A stretch of 64,000 nucleotides of DNA from JBFAPK01 sp040676675 (GCF_040676675.1 NZ_JBFAPK010000001.1:310001-374000), one strand, 5' to 3'. Positions 29,106-38,230 are shown, counted from the first letter of the stretch. Made by a program: numbers and translations. Notes: generated by a model from the sequence alone, not told the origin.

Positions 29106-30031
29106 TGCCGGGTCGGGTGGAACTGCCGGCGCTGCCCCCGGCCGGCCCGCTCTACCGGCGGGCGGTCGTCGGCATGCTGCCCGGCCGGGGCGGCGACCGG
29201 CACGGCGCCGGGCTGCCCGACGTCGAGCTGCTGGTCCGCGGCGTCACCGTCGACCGCGCCCACCTCGCCGCGTACGACCGGGTCTGCGGGTTCCGGCTCA
29301 CCGACGCGCTGCCCGCGACGTACCCGCACGTGCTGGCCTTCCCGCTGGCGCTGCGGCTGATGACGGCGCCGGAGTTCCCGTTCCCCCTGGCCGGCCTCGT
29401 GCACATCGCCAACCGGATCACCGTCATCCGCCCGCTGGACGCGGGCGAGCCGCTGGAGCTCTCGGTCCGCGCCGCCGACCTACGCCCGCACGACCGGGGC
29501 CGGCAGGTCGACGTGCTGGCCACGGCGACGGTCGACGGCGAGGTGGTCTGGCGGGACGTCTCCACGTACCTGCACAAGGAGCGGGCGGCCCCGGACGGTG
29601 GGCGGCGCGAGGTGGGCGACCGGCCCGAGCCGCCGGCCGCCACGGCCCGCTGGCGGGTCGAGCCCCGGGTCGGTACGGAGTACGCCCGCGTCTCCGGCGA
29701 CCGCAACCCGATCCACACCTCCCGGCTCGGCGCCCGGATCTTCGGCTTCCCGGGCCCGATCGCACACGGCATGTGGAGCAAGGCGCGCTGCCTCGCCGCG
29801 CTGGAGGGGCGGCTCCCCGACGCGTACACGGTGGCGGTCTCGTTCAAGCTGCCGGTACGGCTGCCGGGCACGGTCGCGTTCAGCGCGAGCCCCGGCTGGA
29901 CCTTCGCGCTGCACGACGCCCGCTCCGGCCGGCCGCACCTGGCGGGTACCGTCACGCCGGGCGATCATGACGCGGCGGGCGGAGAATACGGCGGGTCAGC
30001 GCACGAACCCGACGATTCCGCCCATCGGTAG
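29105..30031 (+). CDS. MaoC-like double-hotdog (R)-enoyl-CoA hydratase
   Basis: 308 residues from ATG 29105, overlapping the FabG stop. The second half carries EYARVSGDRNPIHTSRLGARIFGFPGPIAHGMWSKARCLAAL, the hydratase-2 signature with catalytic Asp and His. The first half is a degenerate hotdog (YRRAVVG, YDRVCGFR, LPATYPHVLAFPLALRLM). It resembles the HtdX/HtdY type that partners FabG4. It hydrates trans-2-enoyl-CoA in acyl-chain metabolism. The C-terminal 20 residues are acidic, Ser/His-rich and outside the fold. Confidence 0.9.
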   Translation: MPGRVELPALPPAGPLYRRAVVGMLPGRGGDRHGAGLPDVELLVRGVTVDRAHLAAYDRVCGFRLTDALPATYPHVLAFPLALRLMTAPEFPFPLAGLVHIANRITVIRPLDAGEPLELSVRAADLRPHDRGRQVDVLATATVDGEVVWRDVSTYLHKERAAPDGGRREVGDRPEPPAATARWRVEPRVGTEYARVSGDRNPIHTSRLGARIFGFPGPIAHGMWSKARCLAALEGRLPDAYTVAVSFKLPVRLPGTVAFSASPGWTFALHDARSGRPHLAGTVTPGDHDAAGGEYGGSAHEPDDSAHR

Positions 30032-30041
30032 GAGGCTCAGG

Positions 30042-30425
30042 ATGGCTTCGCCACCACGGATGCACCTCTCCGGCGTCGCCCTCGACGCACCGGACGCCCG
30101 CGCGCTGGCGGACTTCTACCGGCGGTTGCTGGGCTGGTCGGTGGAGCAGGACGAGCCGGACTGGGTGAAGCTGCGTTCCCCCGACGGCGGCGCGGGCCTG
30201 TCGTTCCAGACCGAGCCGAACCACGTACCCCCGAACTGGCCGGCGGGCCCGGGCGACCAGCAGATGTCGATGCACCTGGACATCGAGGTCGACGACCTCG
30301 ATGTCGCGGGCGCGCACGCCGTCGCCGCCGGCGCGACCCTGGCGACCTTCCAGCCCCAGCCGGACGTACGGGTCTACCTCGACCCGGCCGGGCACCCGTT
30401 CTGCCTGTTCCTGCCCGGGGCCTAG
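30042..30425 (+). CDS. VOC-family (glyoxalase/bleomycin-resistance fold) protein
   Basis: 127 residues from ATG 30042, with AGGAGG at 30029-30034 inside the end of the preceding gene. LSGVALDAPDARALADFYRRLLGWSVE, the central HLDIEVDDLDVAGAHAVAAGA and YLDPAGHPFCLFLPG are the paired beta-alpha-beta-beta-beta modules of VOC proteins. His and Glu candidates for metal binding are visible but incomplete at the N-terminus, so it may be a binding protein instead of an enzyme. Substrate unknown. Probably co-transcribed with FabG-MaoC. Confidence 0.85.
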   Translation: MASPPRMHLSGVALDAPDARALADFYRRLLGWSVEQDEPDWVKLRSPDGGAGLSFQTEPNHVPPNWPAGPGDQQMSMHLDIEVDDLDVAGAHAVAAGATLATFQPQPDVRVYLDPAGHPFCLFLPGA

Positions 30426-30446
30426 CGGTACCGCCCCCGGAGCGTG

Positions 30447-30491
30447 GAGGGACCCCGGGACGTCGCGTCGAGCGGCGACCAGGGATCCCTC
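30447..30491. terminator. Imperfect hairpin between convergent VOC and PhoX genes
   Basis: GAGGGACCCCGGG (30447-30459) and CCAGGGATCCCTC (30479-30491) pair with two mismatches around a 19-nt loop, directly after the PhoX stop on the opposite strand. Confidence 0.5.
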
Positions 30492-30501
30492 GCGACCGTG
30501 G

Positions 30502-32127
30502 TCAGTTGGTGCTGGTGATCTCCCAGAGCACGTTCTGGCCGTGCTGCTGGGTCCAGAACATGCGCCACCCGTCCTTGAACGGCTTCGGGTCCTGCGCGCC
30601 CAGGATGCCGTTCACGCTCGGGTCACCGTTCGACACGTGGATGCCGGTGATCTCGTTGTCGTCGTCGTTGTGGAAGCCGGCGCTGCCGATGAGCAGCGCG
30701 TCCATGGTGGCGTCCTCGTCGCGGCCCTCGGCGAGGAACCGGACCGGGTCACCGGCCTTGCGGTAGTCGGTCCGCACGTCGAAGAGGTACGCCGAGTCGA
30801 AGGCGCCGCGTTGGTTGTGCACGGTGGCGCTGGCGTCCTCGACCGCCGCCACGTGGTCGGCGTCGACGAACGTGATGTTGTCCAGGCCGGTGTGCTCCTG
30901 GTCGCCGCCGTAGAACATCTTGAGCTTGCCGTGGTCGGAGGCCGGGTTGTCCTGGGTGAGCTGGTACAGCCCACCCCAGCCGCCGTAGCCGGCGTTGGCG
31001 TCGCTGGTGGTGTTGGTGTCACCGGTGACCGTGAAGAAGAACTGCCCGAACTTGGTACCCGGCCGGAACACGCCGTTCTCCGGCCGCTTGAAGGGCGTGG
31101 CCTGGGCCGCCTTCGCCGCGGCGTTGGCGTCGAACGGCTGCCCGGACCTGTCGGTGGCGGTGTCGTGGATCGTCACCCACCTCGTGTCGAACACCTGCCC
31201 GTACGAGCTGATGTCCTTCTGGTCGTCGGTGCGGATCCCGCCGGTCGGGTGGGTCGGGTCGATCGCCTGGAAGGTGATCGGGGTACGGGTCCGGTTGGAG
31301 GTGACCTGGAGCGCCTGGAGCTTGCCGCCCTTCTTCAGGTCGGTCCGGTCCACCGGGACGAAGCGGTAGACGAAGCTGTTGGGGTTCTTCGCCGTGCTGC
31401 CCGTGGGCGAGGAGCCACCGCTGTCCTCGACGAGCCAGAGGTTGCCGGCGGAGTCGTTCTGGATCCCCTCGTAGCCGGCCCGGCCGAGGACGTCGGAGAT
31501 GTCCTCCACCGTCGAGTCGATGTCCGGGGTGGCCTGGAGCACCCCGCCCTTGTTGCCGTTCTCGGAGGTCAGTAGCAGCCGCTTGGCCCACGGGTCCCAG
31601 GTGGAGCCGTCGATGTTGGGGATCGGCGTGGTGCCGTCGGCCAGCGTGGTGGCCAGGAGCGTGACCCGGTGCGCCGGGTCCGCGTCGAGGTTGACCCGGG
31701 TGATGTACCCGGCCTTGCCGCCCTCGTGGCCCTGGAAGACGAACTCCTGGCCGTAGTTGTAGTGCGGGTCGGCGCCGTGCAGGCCGCCCAGCCGCAGGTA
31801 GGTGTTCTTGTCCGGCTCCGTCTTGGACGCCTCGGCGGAGCCGTTGGCCGGGTCGGGCACCAGGGTGCCGTCGTTGAGGTAGCCGAAGTACCTGACCAGG
31901 TCGGTCGGGTTCTCCAGCCGGTTCGACCCCTGCGCGGCGATGAACTCGCGCAGCTGGGGGGAGAGGCCGTTCGGCGCCGCGACACCCCGGGCGACCGGGG
32001 CCGCCGGCACCGAGGTCCAGTCGATCTTCGTGTTCGCGTTGGCGGAGCCGGCACCGAGCGCGCCCACGCCCGCGGCGACGACCACGAGCGCAGCGGCGCC
32101 CGCGACCGATCGTTTCCGTGCGGTCAT
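30502..32127 (-). CDS. Secreted PhoX-like phosphatase (DUF839)
   Basis: 541 residues from ATG 32127 (AGAAGGG upstream). The signal peptide is MTARKRSVAGAAALVVVAAGVGALGAGSANA. The body has PhoX/DUF839 traits: an early NGTLVP-like NDGTLVPDP, YITRVNLDADPAHRVTLLAT, GSTWDPWAKRLLLTSENG, YEGIQNDSAGNLWLVEDSGG and FYGGDQEHTGLDNITFVDADHVAAVEDA. PhoX enzymes are calcium/iron beta-propeller alkaline phosphatases. It may equally be one of the related propeller proteins. No convincing Pho box was seen upstream. Divergent from the pectate lyase. Confidence 0.8.
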   Translation of the reverse strand: MTARKRSVAGAAALVVVAAGVGALGAGSANANTKIDWTSVPAAPVARGVAAPNGLSPQLREFIAAQGSNRLENPTDLVRYFGYLNDGTLVPDPANGSAEASKTEPDKNTYLRLGGLHGADPHYNYGQEFVFQGHEGGKAGYITRVNLDADPAHRVTLLATTLADGTTPIPNIDGSTWDPWAKRLLLTSENGNKGGVLQATPDIDSTVEDISDVLGRAGYEGIQNDSAGNLWLVEDSGGSSPTGSTAKNPNSFVYRFVPVDRTDLKKGGKLQALQVTSNRTRTPITFQAIDPTHPTGGIRTDDQKDISSYGQVFDTRWVTIHDTATDRSGQPFDANAAAKAAQATPFKRPENGVFRPGTKFGQFFFTVTGDTNTTSDANAGYGGWGGLYQLTQDNPASDHGKLKMFYGGDQEHTGLDNITFVDADHVAAVEDASATVHNQRGAFDSAYLFDVRTDYRKAGDPVRFLAEGRDEDATMDALLIGSAGFHNDDDNEITGIHVSNGDPSVNGILGAQDPKPFKDGWRMFWTQQHGQNVLWEITSTN

Positions 32128-32311
32128 GATCTGCCCTTCTCTAAATGCGATAGCAGCAACCAGGGCAATGTTGATCCCGCCAAAGCGGGCCTTTGACCAC
32201 CGGAAGTTGACCATCACCCAAACTATTGATCAACGCAAGGAACCCTGCTGACCTGCCGTAATGCATCAGATGGCAGGGCGCGACGGTACAGATATGCATT
32301 GAAATCTGTCG

Positions 32312-32340
32312 TTGACATACCGGCAATCTGTCGATACGCT
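32312..32340 (+). promoter_or_regulatory. Promoter of the pectate lyase
   Basis: TTGACA (32312-32317), exactly 17 bp, TACGCT (32335-32340). This is a perfect -35 with a good -10, the clearest housekeeping-type promoter in the window. Predicted start near 32347. Confidence 0.75.
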
Positions 32341-32350
32341 TCGACAACTA

Positions 32351-32364
32351 GGAAAGCGCTTTCC
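32351..32364. promoter_or_regulatory. LacI-type operator GGAAAGCGCTTTCC
   Basis: A perfect 14-bp palindrome with the central CG typical of LacI/GalR-family sites, placed just after the predicted transcription start of the pectate lyase. Expected to repress it until a pectin- or sugar-derived inducer is present. Confidence 0.8.
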
Positions 32365-32482
32365 AGTACCCCGCCCGGGATCCGTCCCCCCGACGCCCGG
32401 GCCACCCGGTGGCGTCCGCGACCCGGGCAGCGCGCCGCCACCGGCCGCGTACCCGTACACCCCCTCTCCAGGAGGCTCCCTC

Positions 32483-33460
32483 GTGAACGCGAACGAATCG
32501 CCAACCCCCGCCCGCCGCCGGTTCGGCCGGGCACCGCTGCTCGCCGCCGCCACGGCGGCGGTGCTGGCCGCCACCTCCCTCGCCTCGATGCCCGCCGCCT
32601 CCGCGGCGACCTTCAACCTCGAAGGCTGGGGCACCCAGTGCGGCGGCACCTCCGGCGGCGGCAGCACCTCGCCGGTCACCGTCACCACCGCCTCCGCCCT
32701 GATCAGCAACATGCAGGCCAGCGGCGCCCGGGTGATCCGGGTCTCCGGCACCATCGCGATCAGCGGCATGCAGAAGGTGGCGGCCAACAAGACGATCATC
32801 GGCGTCGGCAGCAACGCGGCCATCACCGGCGGCGGCCTCAACGTCGCCAGCGTGAGCAACGTGATCATCCGGAACATCAACTTCCGGGACTGGAGCGACG
32901 ACGCGATCAACGTCCAGTACTCCACCCGGGTCTGGATCGACCACAACAACTTCAGCAACGGCAACGACGGCGCGGTCGACATCAAGCGCAGCTCCGACTG
33001 CGCCACGGTGTCGTGGAACCGGGTCTTCAACCACGACAAGTCGTTCCTGCTCGGGCACAGCGACGACAACGCGAGCGAGGACGTCGGCCGCCTGCGCGTG
33101 AGCTACCACCACAACTGGTTCGACGGCTCCAACCAGCGCCACCCCCGGGTCCGCTTCGGCAACCCGGTGCACGTCTACAACAACTACTACAACGGCAACG
33201 GCGGGTACGGCGTCGCCTCGACCTGCAACGCCGGCGTACTGGTCGAGGGCAACTACTTCGAGAACGTCGACGACCCGTACCACCGGGGTGAGGGCAGCTC
33301 GCCGGACGGCAACCTGGTCGCCCGCAACAACCAGCTGGTCAGCTCCGGCAGCGGCGAGACCGGCGGCAGCGTCGCCGGCATCCCGTACTCGTACACGCTC
33401 GACGCCGCGAGCAGCGTCAAGTCGATCGTGACCGGCGGCGCCGGTACCGGCAGGATCTAG
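32483..33460 (+). CDS. Secreted pectate lyase (PL1 family)
   Basis: 325 residues from GTG 32483, with AGGAGG at 32470-32475. The signal peptide ends ASAA. The parallel beta-helix has the PL1 signatures: WIDHNNFSNGNDGAVDIKRSSD (calcium-binding Asp residues) and VSYHHNWFDGSNQRHPRVRFG with the catalytic Arg. It cleaves polygalacturonate by beta-elimination outside the cell. Controlled by the promoter and LacI-type operator upstream and ended by a strong hairpin downstream. No attached carbohydrate-binding module. Confidence 0.95.
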   Translation: MNANESPTPARRRFGRAPLLAAATAAVLAATSLASMPAASAATFNLEGWGTQCGGTSGGGSTSPVTVTTASALISNMQASGARVIRVSGTIAISGMQKVAANKTIIGVGSNAAITGGGLNVASVSNVIIRNINFRDWSDDAINVQYSTRVWIDHNNFSNGNDGAVDIKRSSDCATVSWNRVFNHDKSFLLGHSDDNASEDVGRLRVSYHHNWFDGSNQRHPRVRFGNPVHVYNNYYNGNGGYGVASTCNAGVLVEGNYFENVDDPYHRGEGSSPDGNLVARNNQLVSSGSGETGGSVAGIPYSYTLDAASSVKSIVTGGAGTGRI

Positions 33461-33495
33461 CCGCCTCCGCCACCGATCCGCACGGCGACGCCAGC

Positions 33496-33534
33496 GGGCC
33501 CCTTCCGGTCGCGCCAATCGACCGGAAGGGGCCC
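33496..33534 (+). terminator. Strong hairpin after the pectate lyase
   Basis: Perfect 15-bp arms (33496-33510 with 33520-33534) and a 9-nt loop, 35 bp after the stop. Confidence 0.8.
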
Positions 33535-33732
33535 ACCGCGAGCCTAGGGCCCGCCCGGCCGAGGCCGGCCCGGTGAACAGCCCCTCGATCGCGCCCGTCG
33601 GCCGATGCCGCGCCGGGCGATGCCGCGCCGGGGCGATTCGCACCCTTGCTGCCGGTTCGGGTACGCGGGCCACCCACTCCGGGTGACGATGACTCGCGGC
33701 GGACCATCAGTTCCGCCGGGCGGGGGAGCGAC

Positions 33733-35688
33733 GTGGTGGGTCAGTCGGGGGAAGGCGCGCGGCGGGCGCGGCGGCCCGCCCGTGGGCTGCGCGCCTGGCT
33801 CCTGCACGGCATCGAACCGGGCCGGGTCAGCGGACCGCACACCGCGCCGCCCGAGCACCAGCGGCGCTGGTGGCAGGTGATGTGCCTGACCGGCCTCGAC
33901 TACTTCTCCACCCTCGGCTACCAGCCCGGCATCGCCGCCCTCGCCGCCGGGGTGATCTCCCCGATCGCCACCCTGGTCCTGGTCGCGCTCACCCTCTTCG
34001 GCGCGCTGCCGGTCTACCGCCGGGTCGCCCGGGAGAGCCCGCACGGCCAGGGGTCGATCGCCATGCTGGAGCGGCTGCTCCCCCGCTGGAACGGCAAGCT
34101 GCTGGTCCTGGCCCTGCTCGGCTTCGCCGCCACCGACTTCATCATCACCATCACGCTCTCCGCCGCGGACGCCAGCGCGCACATCCTGGAGAACCCGTAT
34201 CTGCCGCAGGGGATGGAGGACCAGCAGATCCTGGTGACCCTGGTGCTCGTCGCGGCGCTCGGCGCGGTCTTCATCAAGGGGTTCCGCGAGGCGATCGGCA
34301 TCGCGGTGGTGCTGGTCGCGGCCTATCTCGTACTGAACGTGATCGTGATCCTGGTGACCCTCGGGTACGTCCTCGAACACCCCGTCCTCTTCTCGAACTG
34401 GCGCGCCGAGCTGTTCCGGGCGCACCCCGACCCGCTCGCCATCGGAGTGATCGCCCTGCTGGTCTTCCCCCGGCTCGCGCTCGGCCTCTCCGGCTTCGAG
34501 ACCGGCGTGGCGGTGATGCCGCTCATCCGGGGCGAGCGGGGCGACCGGCCCGAGTTGCCGCACGGGCGGATCAGGGGCGCGCGGCGCCTGCTCACCGCAG
34601 CCGCCGTGATCATGAGCGTCCTGCTGATCACCAGCAGCTTCGTCACCACGGTCCTCATCCCCCAGCACGAGTTCGAGGCCGGAGGCGAGGCGAACGGGCG
34701 CGCCCTGGCCTTCCTCGCCCACGCCTACCTCGGCAACGGCTTCGGGACGGTCTACGACATCAGCACCGTGCTGATCCTCTGGTTCGCGGGGGCCTCGGCC
34801 ATGGCCGGCCTGCTCAACCTCATCCCGCGCTACCTGCCCCGGTACGGCATGGCCCCGTACTGGGTCCGGGCGGTCCGGCCGCTGGTGCTGGTGCTGACCC
34901 TGGTCGCGTTCCTGATCACGATCTTCTTCCGCGCCGACGTCACCGCCCAGGGCGGCGCGTACGCCACCGGCGTGCTCGTACTGATCACGTCGGCGGCGCT
35001 GGCCGTCACCCTCTCGGCGCGCCGCCACCGCCAGCGTCGGCCGGCCCTCGCGTTCGGCGTGATCACCGTGGTCCTCGGCTACACCACCATCACCAACATC
35101 ATCGAGCGGCCGGACGGCGTACGGATCGCCTCGCTCTTCATCGTCGCGATCATCATCACCTCGGTGCTCTCCCGGGTGTCCCGCGCCACCGAGCTGCGCG
35201 TCACCGCCGTGCACCTCGACCCGCTCGCCCAGCGCTTCATCGCCGAGGAGGCCGCCGGGGAGATCCACATCATCGCCAACGAGCCCAACGAACGCGACGA
35301 GGTCGAGTACCGCGAGAAGGAGGCCGAGCAGCGCACCACCAACCACATCCCGGACGGCGAACCGGTGCTGTTCCTGGAGGTCACGGTCCGCGACCCGTCG
35401 GAGTTCGAGTGGACCGTCAACGTCACCGGGGAGGAGCGGTACGGCTACCGCATCCTGCGGCTGGAGGGGGCGAGCATCGCCAACACCATCGCCGGCTTCC
35501 TGCTCTACGTACGGGACATCAGCGGCAAGCTGCCGCACATCTACTTCGCCTGGACCGAGGGCAATCCGGTGATCTACCTGCTGCGCTACTTCTTCCTCGG
35601 CGAGGGCGAGGTGGCCCCGCTCACCCGGGAGATCCTGCGCGAGGCCGAGCCGGACCTGCGCCGCCGCCCGCTCGTGCACGTCGCCTAG
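33733..35688 (+). CDS. APC-superfamily permease with C-terminal cytoplasmic domain
   Basis: 651 residues from GTG 33733 (GGGGGAG upstream). About 12 membrane helices lie between residues ~45 and ~500, beginning VMCLTGLDYFSTLGYQPGIAALAAGVISP, the APC helix-1 glycine-rich stretch. SPHGQGSIAMLERLLPRW and LALGLSGFETGVAVMP fit helices 2 and 6. A soluble domain of about 150 residues follows (GEIHIIANEPNERDEVEYREKE, FLEVTVRDPSEFEW, LPHIYFAWTEGNPVIYLLRYF). The cargo (amino acid or potassium) cannot be told. The stop overlaps the convergent WYL regulator's stop by four bases. Confidence 0.85.
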   Translation: MVGQSGEGARRARRPARGLRAWLLHGIEPGRVSGPHTAPPEHQRRWWQVMCLTGLDYFSTLGYQPGIAALAAGVISPIATLVLVALTLFGALPVYRRVARESPHGQGSIAMLERLLPRWNGKLLVLALLGFAATDFIITITLSAADASAHILENPYLPQGMEDQQILVTLVLVAALGAVFIKGFREAIGIAVVLVAAYLVLNVIVILVTLGYVLEHPVLFSNWRAELFRAHPDPLAIGVIALLVFPRLALGLSGFETGVAVMPLIRGERGDRPELPHGRIRGARRLLTAAAVIMSVLLITSSFVTTVLIPQHEFEAGGEANGRALAFLAHAYLGNGFGTVYDISTVLILWFAGASAMAGLLNLIPRYLPRYGMAPYWVRAVRPLVLVLTLVAFLITIFFRADVTAQGGAYATGVLVLITSAALAVTLSARRHRQRRPALAFGVITVVLGYTTITNIIERPDGVRIASLFIVAIIITSVLSRVSRATELRVTAVHLDPLAQRFIAEEAAGEIHIIANEPNERDEVEYREKEAEQRTTNHIPDGEPVLFLEVTVRDPSEFEWTVNVTGEERYGYRILRLEGASIANTIAGFLLYVRDISGKLPHIYFAWTEGNPVIYLLRYFFLGEGEVAPLTREILREAEPDLRRRPLVHVA

Positions 35689-36710
35689 CGGAAGCCGGCC
35701 GGTCGGCGGCCGGGCGGTGCGTCGGCGGGCGGTGCGTCGGCGGGCGGCGCGTCGGCGGTCGCGCGGGCGTACCGGTCGGTCAGCACGCGCAGCCGCGCGA
35801 CCAGCTCCGGCGGCTCGGTGACCTCGAAGTCCAGGTCGAGCAGGCCGAGGTGGACGGCGATGGTGTGCGGGGTGTCCGCGCCGGTGTCCAGCACGCAGCT
35901 CCGCTCGTCGCGCGCCTCCACCACCCCGACGGCCGGATTGATCCGCGCGGTCACCACCTCGGCGGGCGCGTGCACCAACACCCGGGCCCGGTAGCGCCAG
36001 GCGGCGGCCGAGACGCCGCGGGTCACGTACGCGGCGGCGCCGCCCTCGGGCGGCTCCCGGGGCGGGAAGCGCGGGCCGGTCGGGGTGCGCGGCTGGACCC
36101 GGTCCACCCGGAAGGTACGCCAGTCCTCGCGGTCGACGTCCCAGGCGACCAGGTACCAGCGACGGCCCCAGGAGACCAGCCGGTACGGCTCGACGGCGCG
36201 GACCGTCGCCGACCCGTCGTGGCCGCGGTAGTCGAAGCGCAGCCGCTCCCGGTCCCGGCAGGCCGCCGCGAGCACCGTGAGCACGGCCGGGTCGACGACC
36301 GGACCGGGCCGGTCCGGGGGTACCGGCTCGGTGTACGCCTGCAACGCGCCGACCCGGGGCCGCAGCCGGGCCGGCAGCACCTGTTCGAGCTTGGCCAGCG
36401 CGCGCAGCGAGGTCTCCTCGATCCCCGCCACGGTGCCGCCGGCCGCATGCCGCAGCCCGACCGCCACGGCCACCGCCTCGTCGTCGTCGAGCAGCAGCGG
36501 CGGCATGGCCGTACCGGCGCCGAGCCGGTAGCCGCCGTCGGTGCCCCGGGTGGCGTGCACGGGATAGCCGAGGTCGCGCAGCCGGTCCACGTCGCGGCGT
36601 ACGGTCCGCTCGCTCACGCCCAGCCGCTCGGCCAGCGCCGGGCCCGGCCAGTCGCGTCTGGCCTGCAACAACGACAGCAGCCGCAGCAGTCGCGCCGAAG
36701 TCTCCAACAT
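35685..36710 (-). CDS. DeoR/YafY-type transcriptional regulator with WYL domain
   Basis: 341 residues. The N-terminal winged HTH is RLLRLLSLLQARRDWPGPALAERLGVSERTVRRDVDRLRDLGYPV. The WYL domain runs from about residue 150 (RLRFDYRGHDG, VEPYRLVSWGRRWYLVAWD) with the WYL-like core, and a C-terminal WCX part follows. WYL domains sense small ligands or nucleic acids. The C-terminus ends in three ADAPP repeats from a tandem DNA repeat. Divergent from the epoxide hydrolase across 62 bp containing a palindrome, so that gene is the likely target. Confidence 0.93.
   Translation of the reverse strand: MLETSARLLRLLSLLQARRDWPGPALAERLGVSERTVRRDVDRLRDLGYPVHATRGTDGGYRLGAGTAMPPLLLDDDEAVAVAVGLRHAAGGTVAGIEETSLRALAKLEQVLPARLRPRVGALQAYTEPVPPDRPGPVVDPAVLTVLAAACRDRERLRFDYRGHDGSATVRAVEPYRLVSWGRRWYLVAWDVDREDWRTFRVDRVQPRTPTGPRFPPREPPEGGAAAYVTRGVSAAAWRYRARVLVHAPAEVVTARINPAVGVVEARDERSCVLDTGADTPHTIAVHLGLLDLDFEVTEPPELVARLRVLTDRYARATADAPPADAPPADAPPGRRPAGFR
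35706..35757. repeat. Tandem 15-bp repeats at the WYL gene 3' end
   Basis: GCGTCGGCGGGCGGT recurs about three times in tandem, encoding DAPPA repeats at the C-terminus. Likely slippage product. Confidence 0.7.
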
Positions 36711-36730
36711 GTTTCGAGTCTGCCAGGGCT

Positions 36731-36746
36731 TCAGGACAGGACCTGA
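36731..36746. promoter_or_regulatory. Candidate operator between WYL regulator and epoxide hydrolase
   Basis: TCAGGACAGGACCTGA has 5-bp inverted arms (TCAGG/CCTGA) in the centre of the 62-bp divergent region. Confidence 0.45.
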
Positions 36747-36772
36747 CCGGAAGCCCCCGTAGCGTTCCTGCC

Positions 36773-37888
36773 ATGAGCGCTGACGACGAGATCAAGCCCT
36801 TCCGCATCGCCGTACCCCAGGCCCAGCTGGACGACCTGGCCGCCCGACTCGACAACACCCGCTGGCCGGACGAGATCCCCGACGCCGGCTGGGACTACGG
36901 CGTACCGCTCGGGTACGTCCGGCGGCTGGCCGAGTACTGGCGCGACGGGTACGACTGGCGCGCCTGGGAGGCGAAGCTCAACGGGTACCCGCAGTTCACC
37001 ACCGAGATCGACGGGCAGAACATCCACTTCCTGCACGTCCGCTCGGCGCGCGAGGACGCGCTGCCGCTGGTCCTGACCCACGGCTGGCCCGGCTCGGTCG
37101 TCGAGTACCTGCGGGTCATCGAGCCGCTCACCGACCCGGCGCCCGACCAGCCCGCCTTCCACCTGGTCATCCCGTCGCTGCCCGGCTTCGGCTTCTCCGG
37201 GCCGACCCGGGAGCGGGGCTGGAACCGGTACCGCACCGCGCGGGCGTGGGCGGAGCTGATGCGGCGGCTCGGCTACGACCGGTACGGCGCGGCCGGCAAC
37301 GACGGCGGCTCGTTCGTCGCCCCGGAACTGGGGCGGGTCGACCCGGAGCACGTCGTCGGCGTGCACGTGACCCAGATCTTCTCGTTTCCCTCCGGCGACC
37401 CGGCCGAGTTCGAGAGGATCACGCCGGAGGAGCAGAAGGCGCTCGAAGTGCTCCAGTGGTTCCACGACAACAAGATGTCCTTCAACATCCTGCACTCCCA
37501 GCAGCCGCAGACGCTCGCGTACGCCATCTTCGACTCGCCGGTCGGCCTGCTCGGCTGGAACGCGCAGCTCTTCGGCGACGCGGCCGACGTCGACGACGAC
37601 TTCGTGCTGACCAACACGATGCTCTACTGGCTGACCGGTACGGCCACCTCGGCGACCCGCTTCTACTACGAGGACGCGAAGGCCGAGCACCCCACGGAGC
37701 CGACGACCGTACCGCTCGGGCTGGCGATGTTCGCGGGCGACTTCGTCTCGATGCGTACCTTCGCCGAGCGCGACCATCGCAACATCGTGCACTGGCGGTC
37801 GTACGACCGGGGCGGCCACTACGCCGCGCACGTCGTCCCCGACGTCCTCGCCGCCGACCTGCGTACCTTCTACGCCGGTCTGAGCTGA
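36773..37888 (+). CDS. Epoxide hydrolase (alpha/beta hydrolase, EHN domain)
   Basis: 371 residues. The EHN N-terminal part is PFRIAVPQAQLDDLAARLDNTRWPDE and the following YVRRLAEYWRDGYDWRAWEAKLN. The oxyanion HGWPGSVVEY and the elbow GAAGNDGGSF (Asp nucleophile) are characteristic of microsomal-type epoxide hydrolases. The lid carries the expected tyrosine-rich segment and the catalytic His is in DRGGHYAAHVVPD. It opens epoxides with water. Probably controlled by the divergent WYL regulator. Confidence 0.95.
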   Translation: MSADDEIKPFRIAVPQAQLDDLAARLDNTRWPDEIPDAGWDYGVPLGYVRRLAEYWRDGYDWRAWEAKLNGYPQFTTEIDGQNIHFLHVRSAREDALPLVLTHGWPGSVVEYLRVIEPLTDPAPDQPAFHLVIPSLPGFGFSGPTRERGWNRYRTARAWAELMRRLGYDRYGAAGNDGGSFVAPELGRVDPEHVVGVHVTQIFSFPSGDPAEFERITPEEQKALEVLQWFHDNKMSFNILHSQQPQTLAYAIFDSPVGLLGWNAQLFGDAADVDDDFVLTNTMLYWLTGTATSATRFYYEDAKAEHPTEPTTVPLGLAMFAGDFVSMRTFAERDHRNIVHWRSYDRGGHYAAHVVPDVLAADLRTFYAGLS

Positions 37889-38005
37889 CCGAACCGATGC
37901 CAGCGCTGGTGCTGCGCATCGCCGGGCGCTCAGCCTCGTCGGCCCACCGCTGCTGCGGCCAATGGAAAGGGCTTTGGCAAGGGGTCGGAGGAATCCTGGT
38001 ACCCG

Positions 38006-38230
38006 ATGAAGACCTCATCGAAGGTGACCTTGTCGGGTGCGGCCGTGGTACTACTACTGCTGGTTGGCGCCATCACGGCCTTTGTGATCTTCGCTAACAG
38101 CTTTGCGACCGACCCGATCGAGGGATGGCTGGACGACCCGCCTACCCCAAGTCCGGCACAGACGGCCGCGGTCGAGCCTGGCGCGCCGGCCACGGCGAAG
38201 CCGACCAGCGGGATGACCCAACATCCCTGA
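38006..38230 (+). CDS. Small single-pass membrane protein
   Basis: 74 residues: a short basic start, one hydrophobic helix (GAAVVLLLLVGAITAFVIFA, residues ~11-31) and a Pro/Ala/Thr-rich outer tail. GGAGGA lies about 14 nt ahead of the ATG, which is rather far. No family recognised. The codon use is less biased than its neighbours and the surrounding DNA is AT-richer, so it could be recently acquired or not a gene. Confidence 0.5.
   Translation: MKTSSKVTLSGAAVVLLLLVGAITAFVIFANSFATDPIEGWLDDPPTPSPAQTAAVEPGAPATAKPTSGMTQHP

Larger units (their letters stand above)
32128..32482. other. Divergent control region between PhoX-like and pectate lyase genes
   Basis: 355 bp, markedly AT-richer than average in its left half. 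It contains the promoter 32312-32340 and operator 32351-32364 of the pectate lyase. No gene seen. Confidence 0.7.

Noticed and set aside
32141..32240. Possible Pho box upstream of the PhoX-like gene (GGTCAA...GGTCAA on the minus strand)
   Set aside because: The spacing and sequence do not match the GTTCACC direct repeats known for actinobacterial PhoP.
33544..36858. 1104-codon minus-strand frame opposite the APC permease
   Set aside because: Shadow of the permease and part of the WYL region. No coherent domains, and highly charged repetitive sequence.
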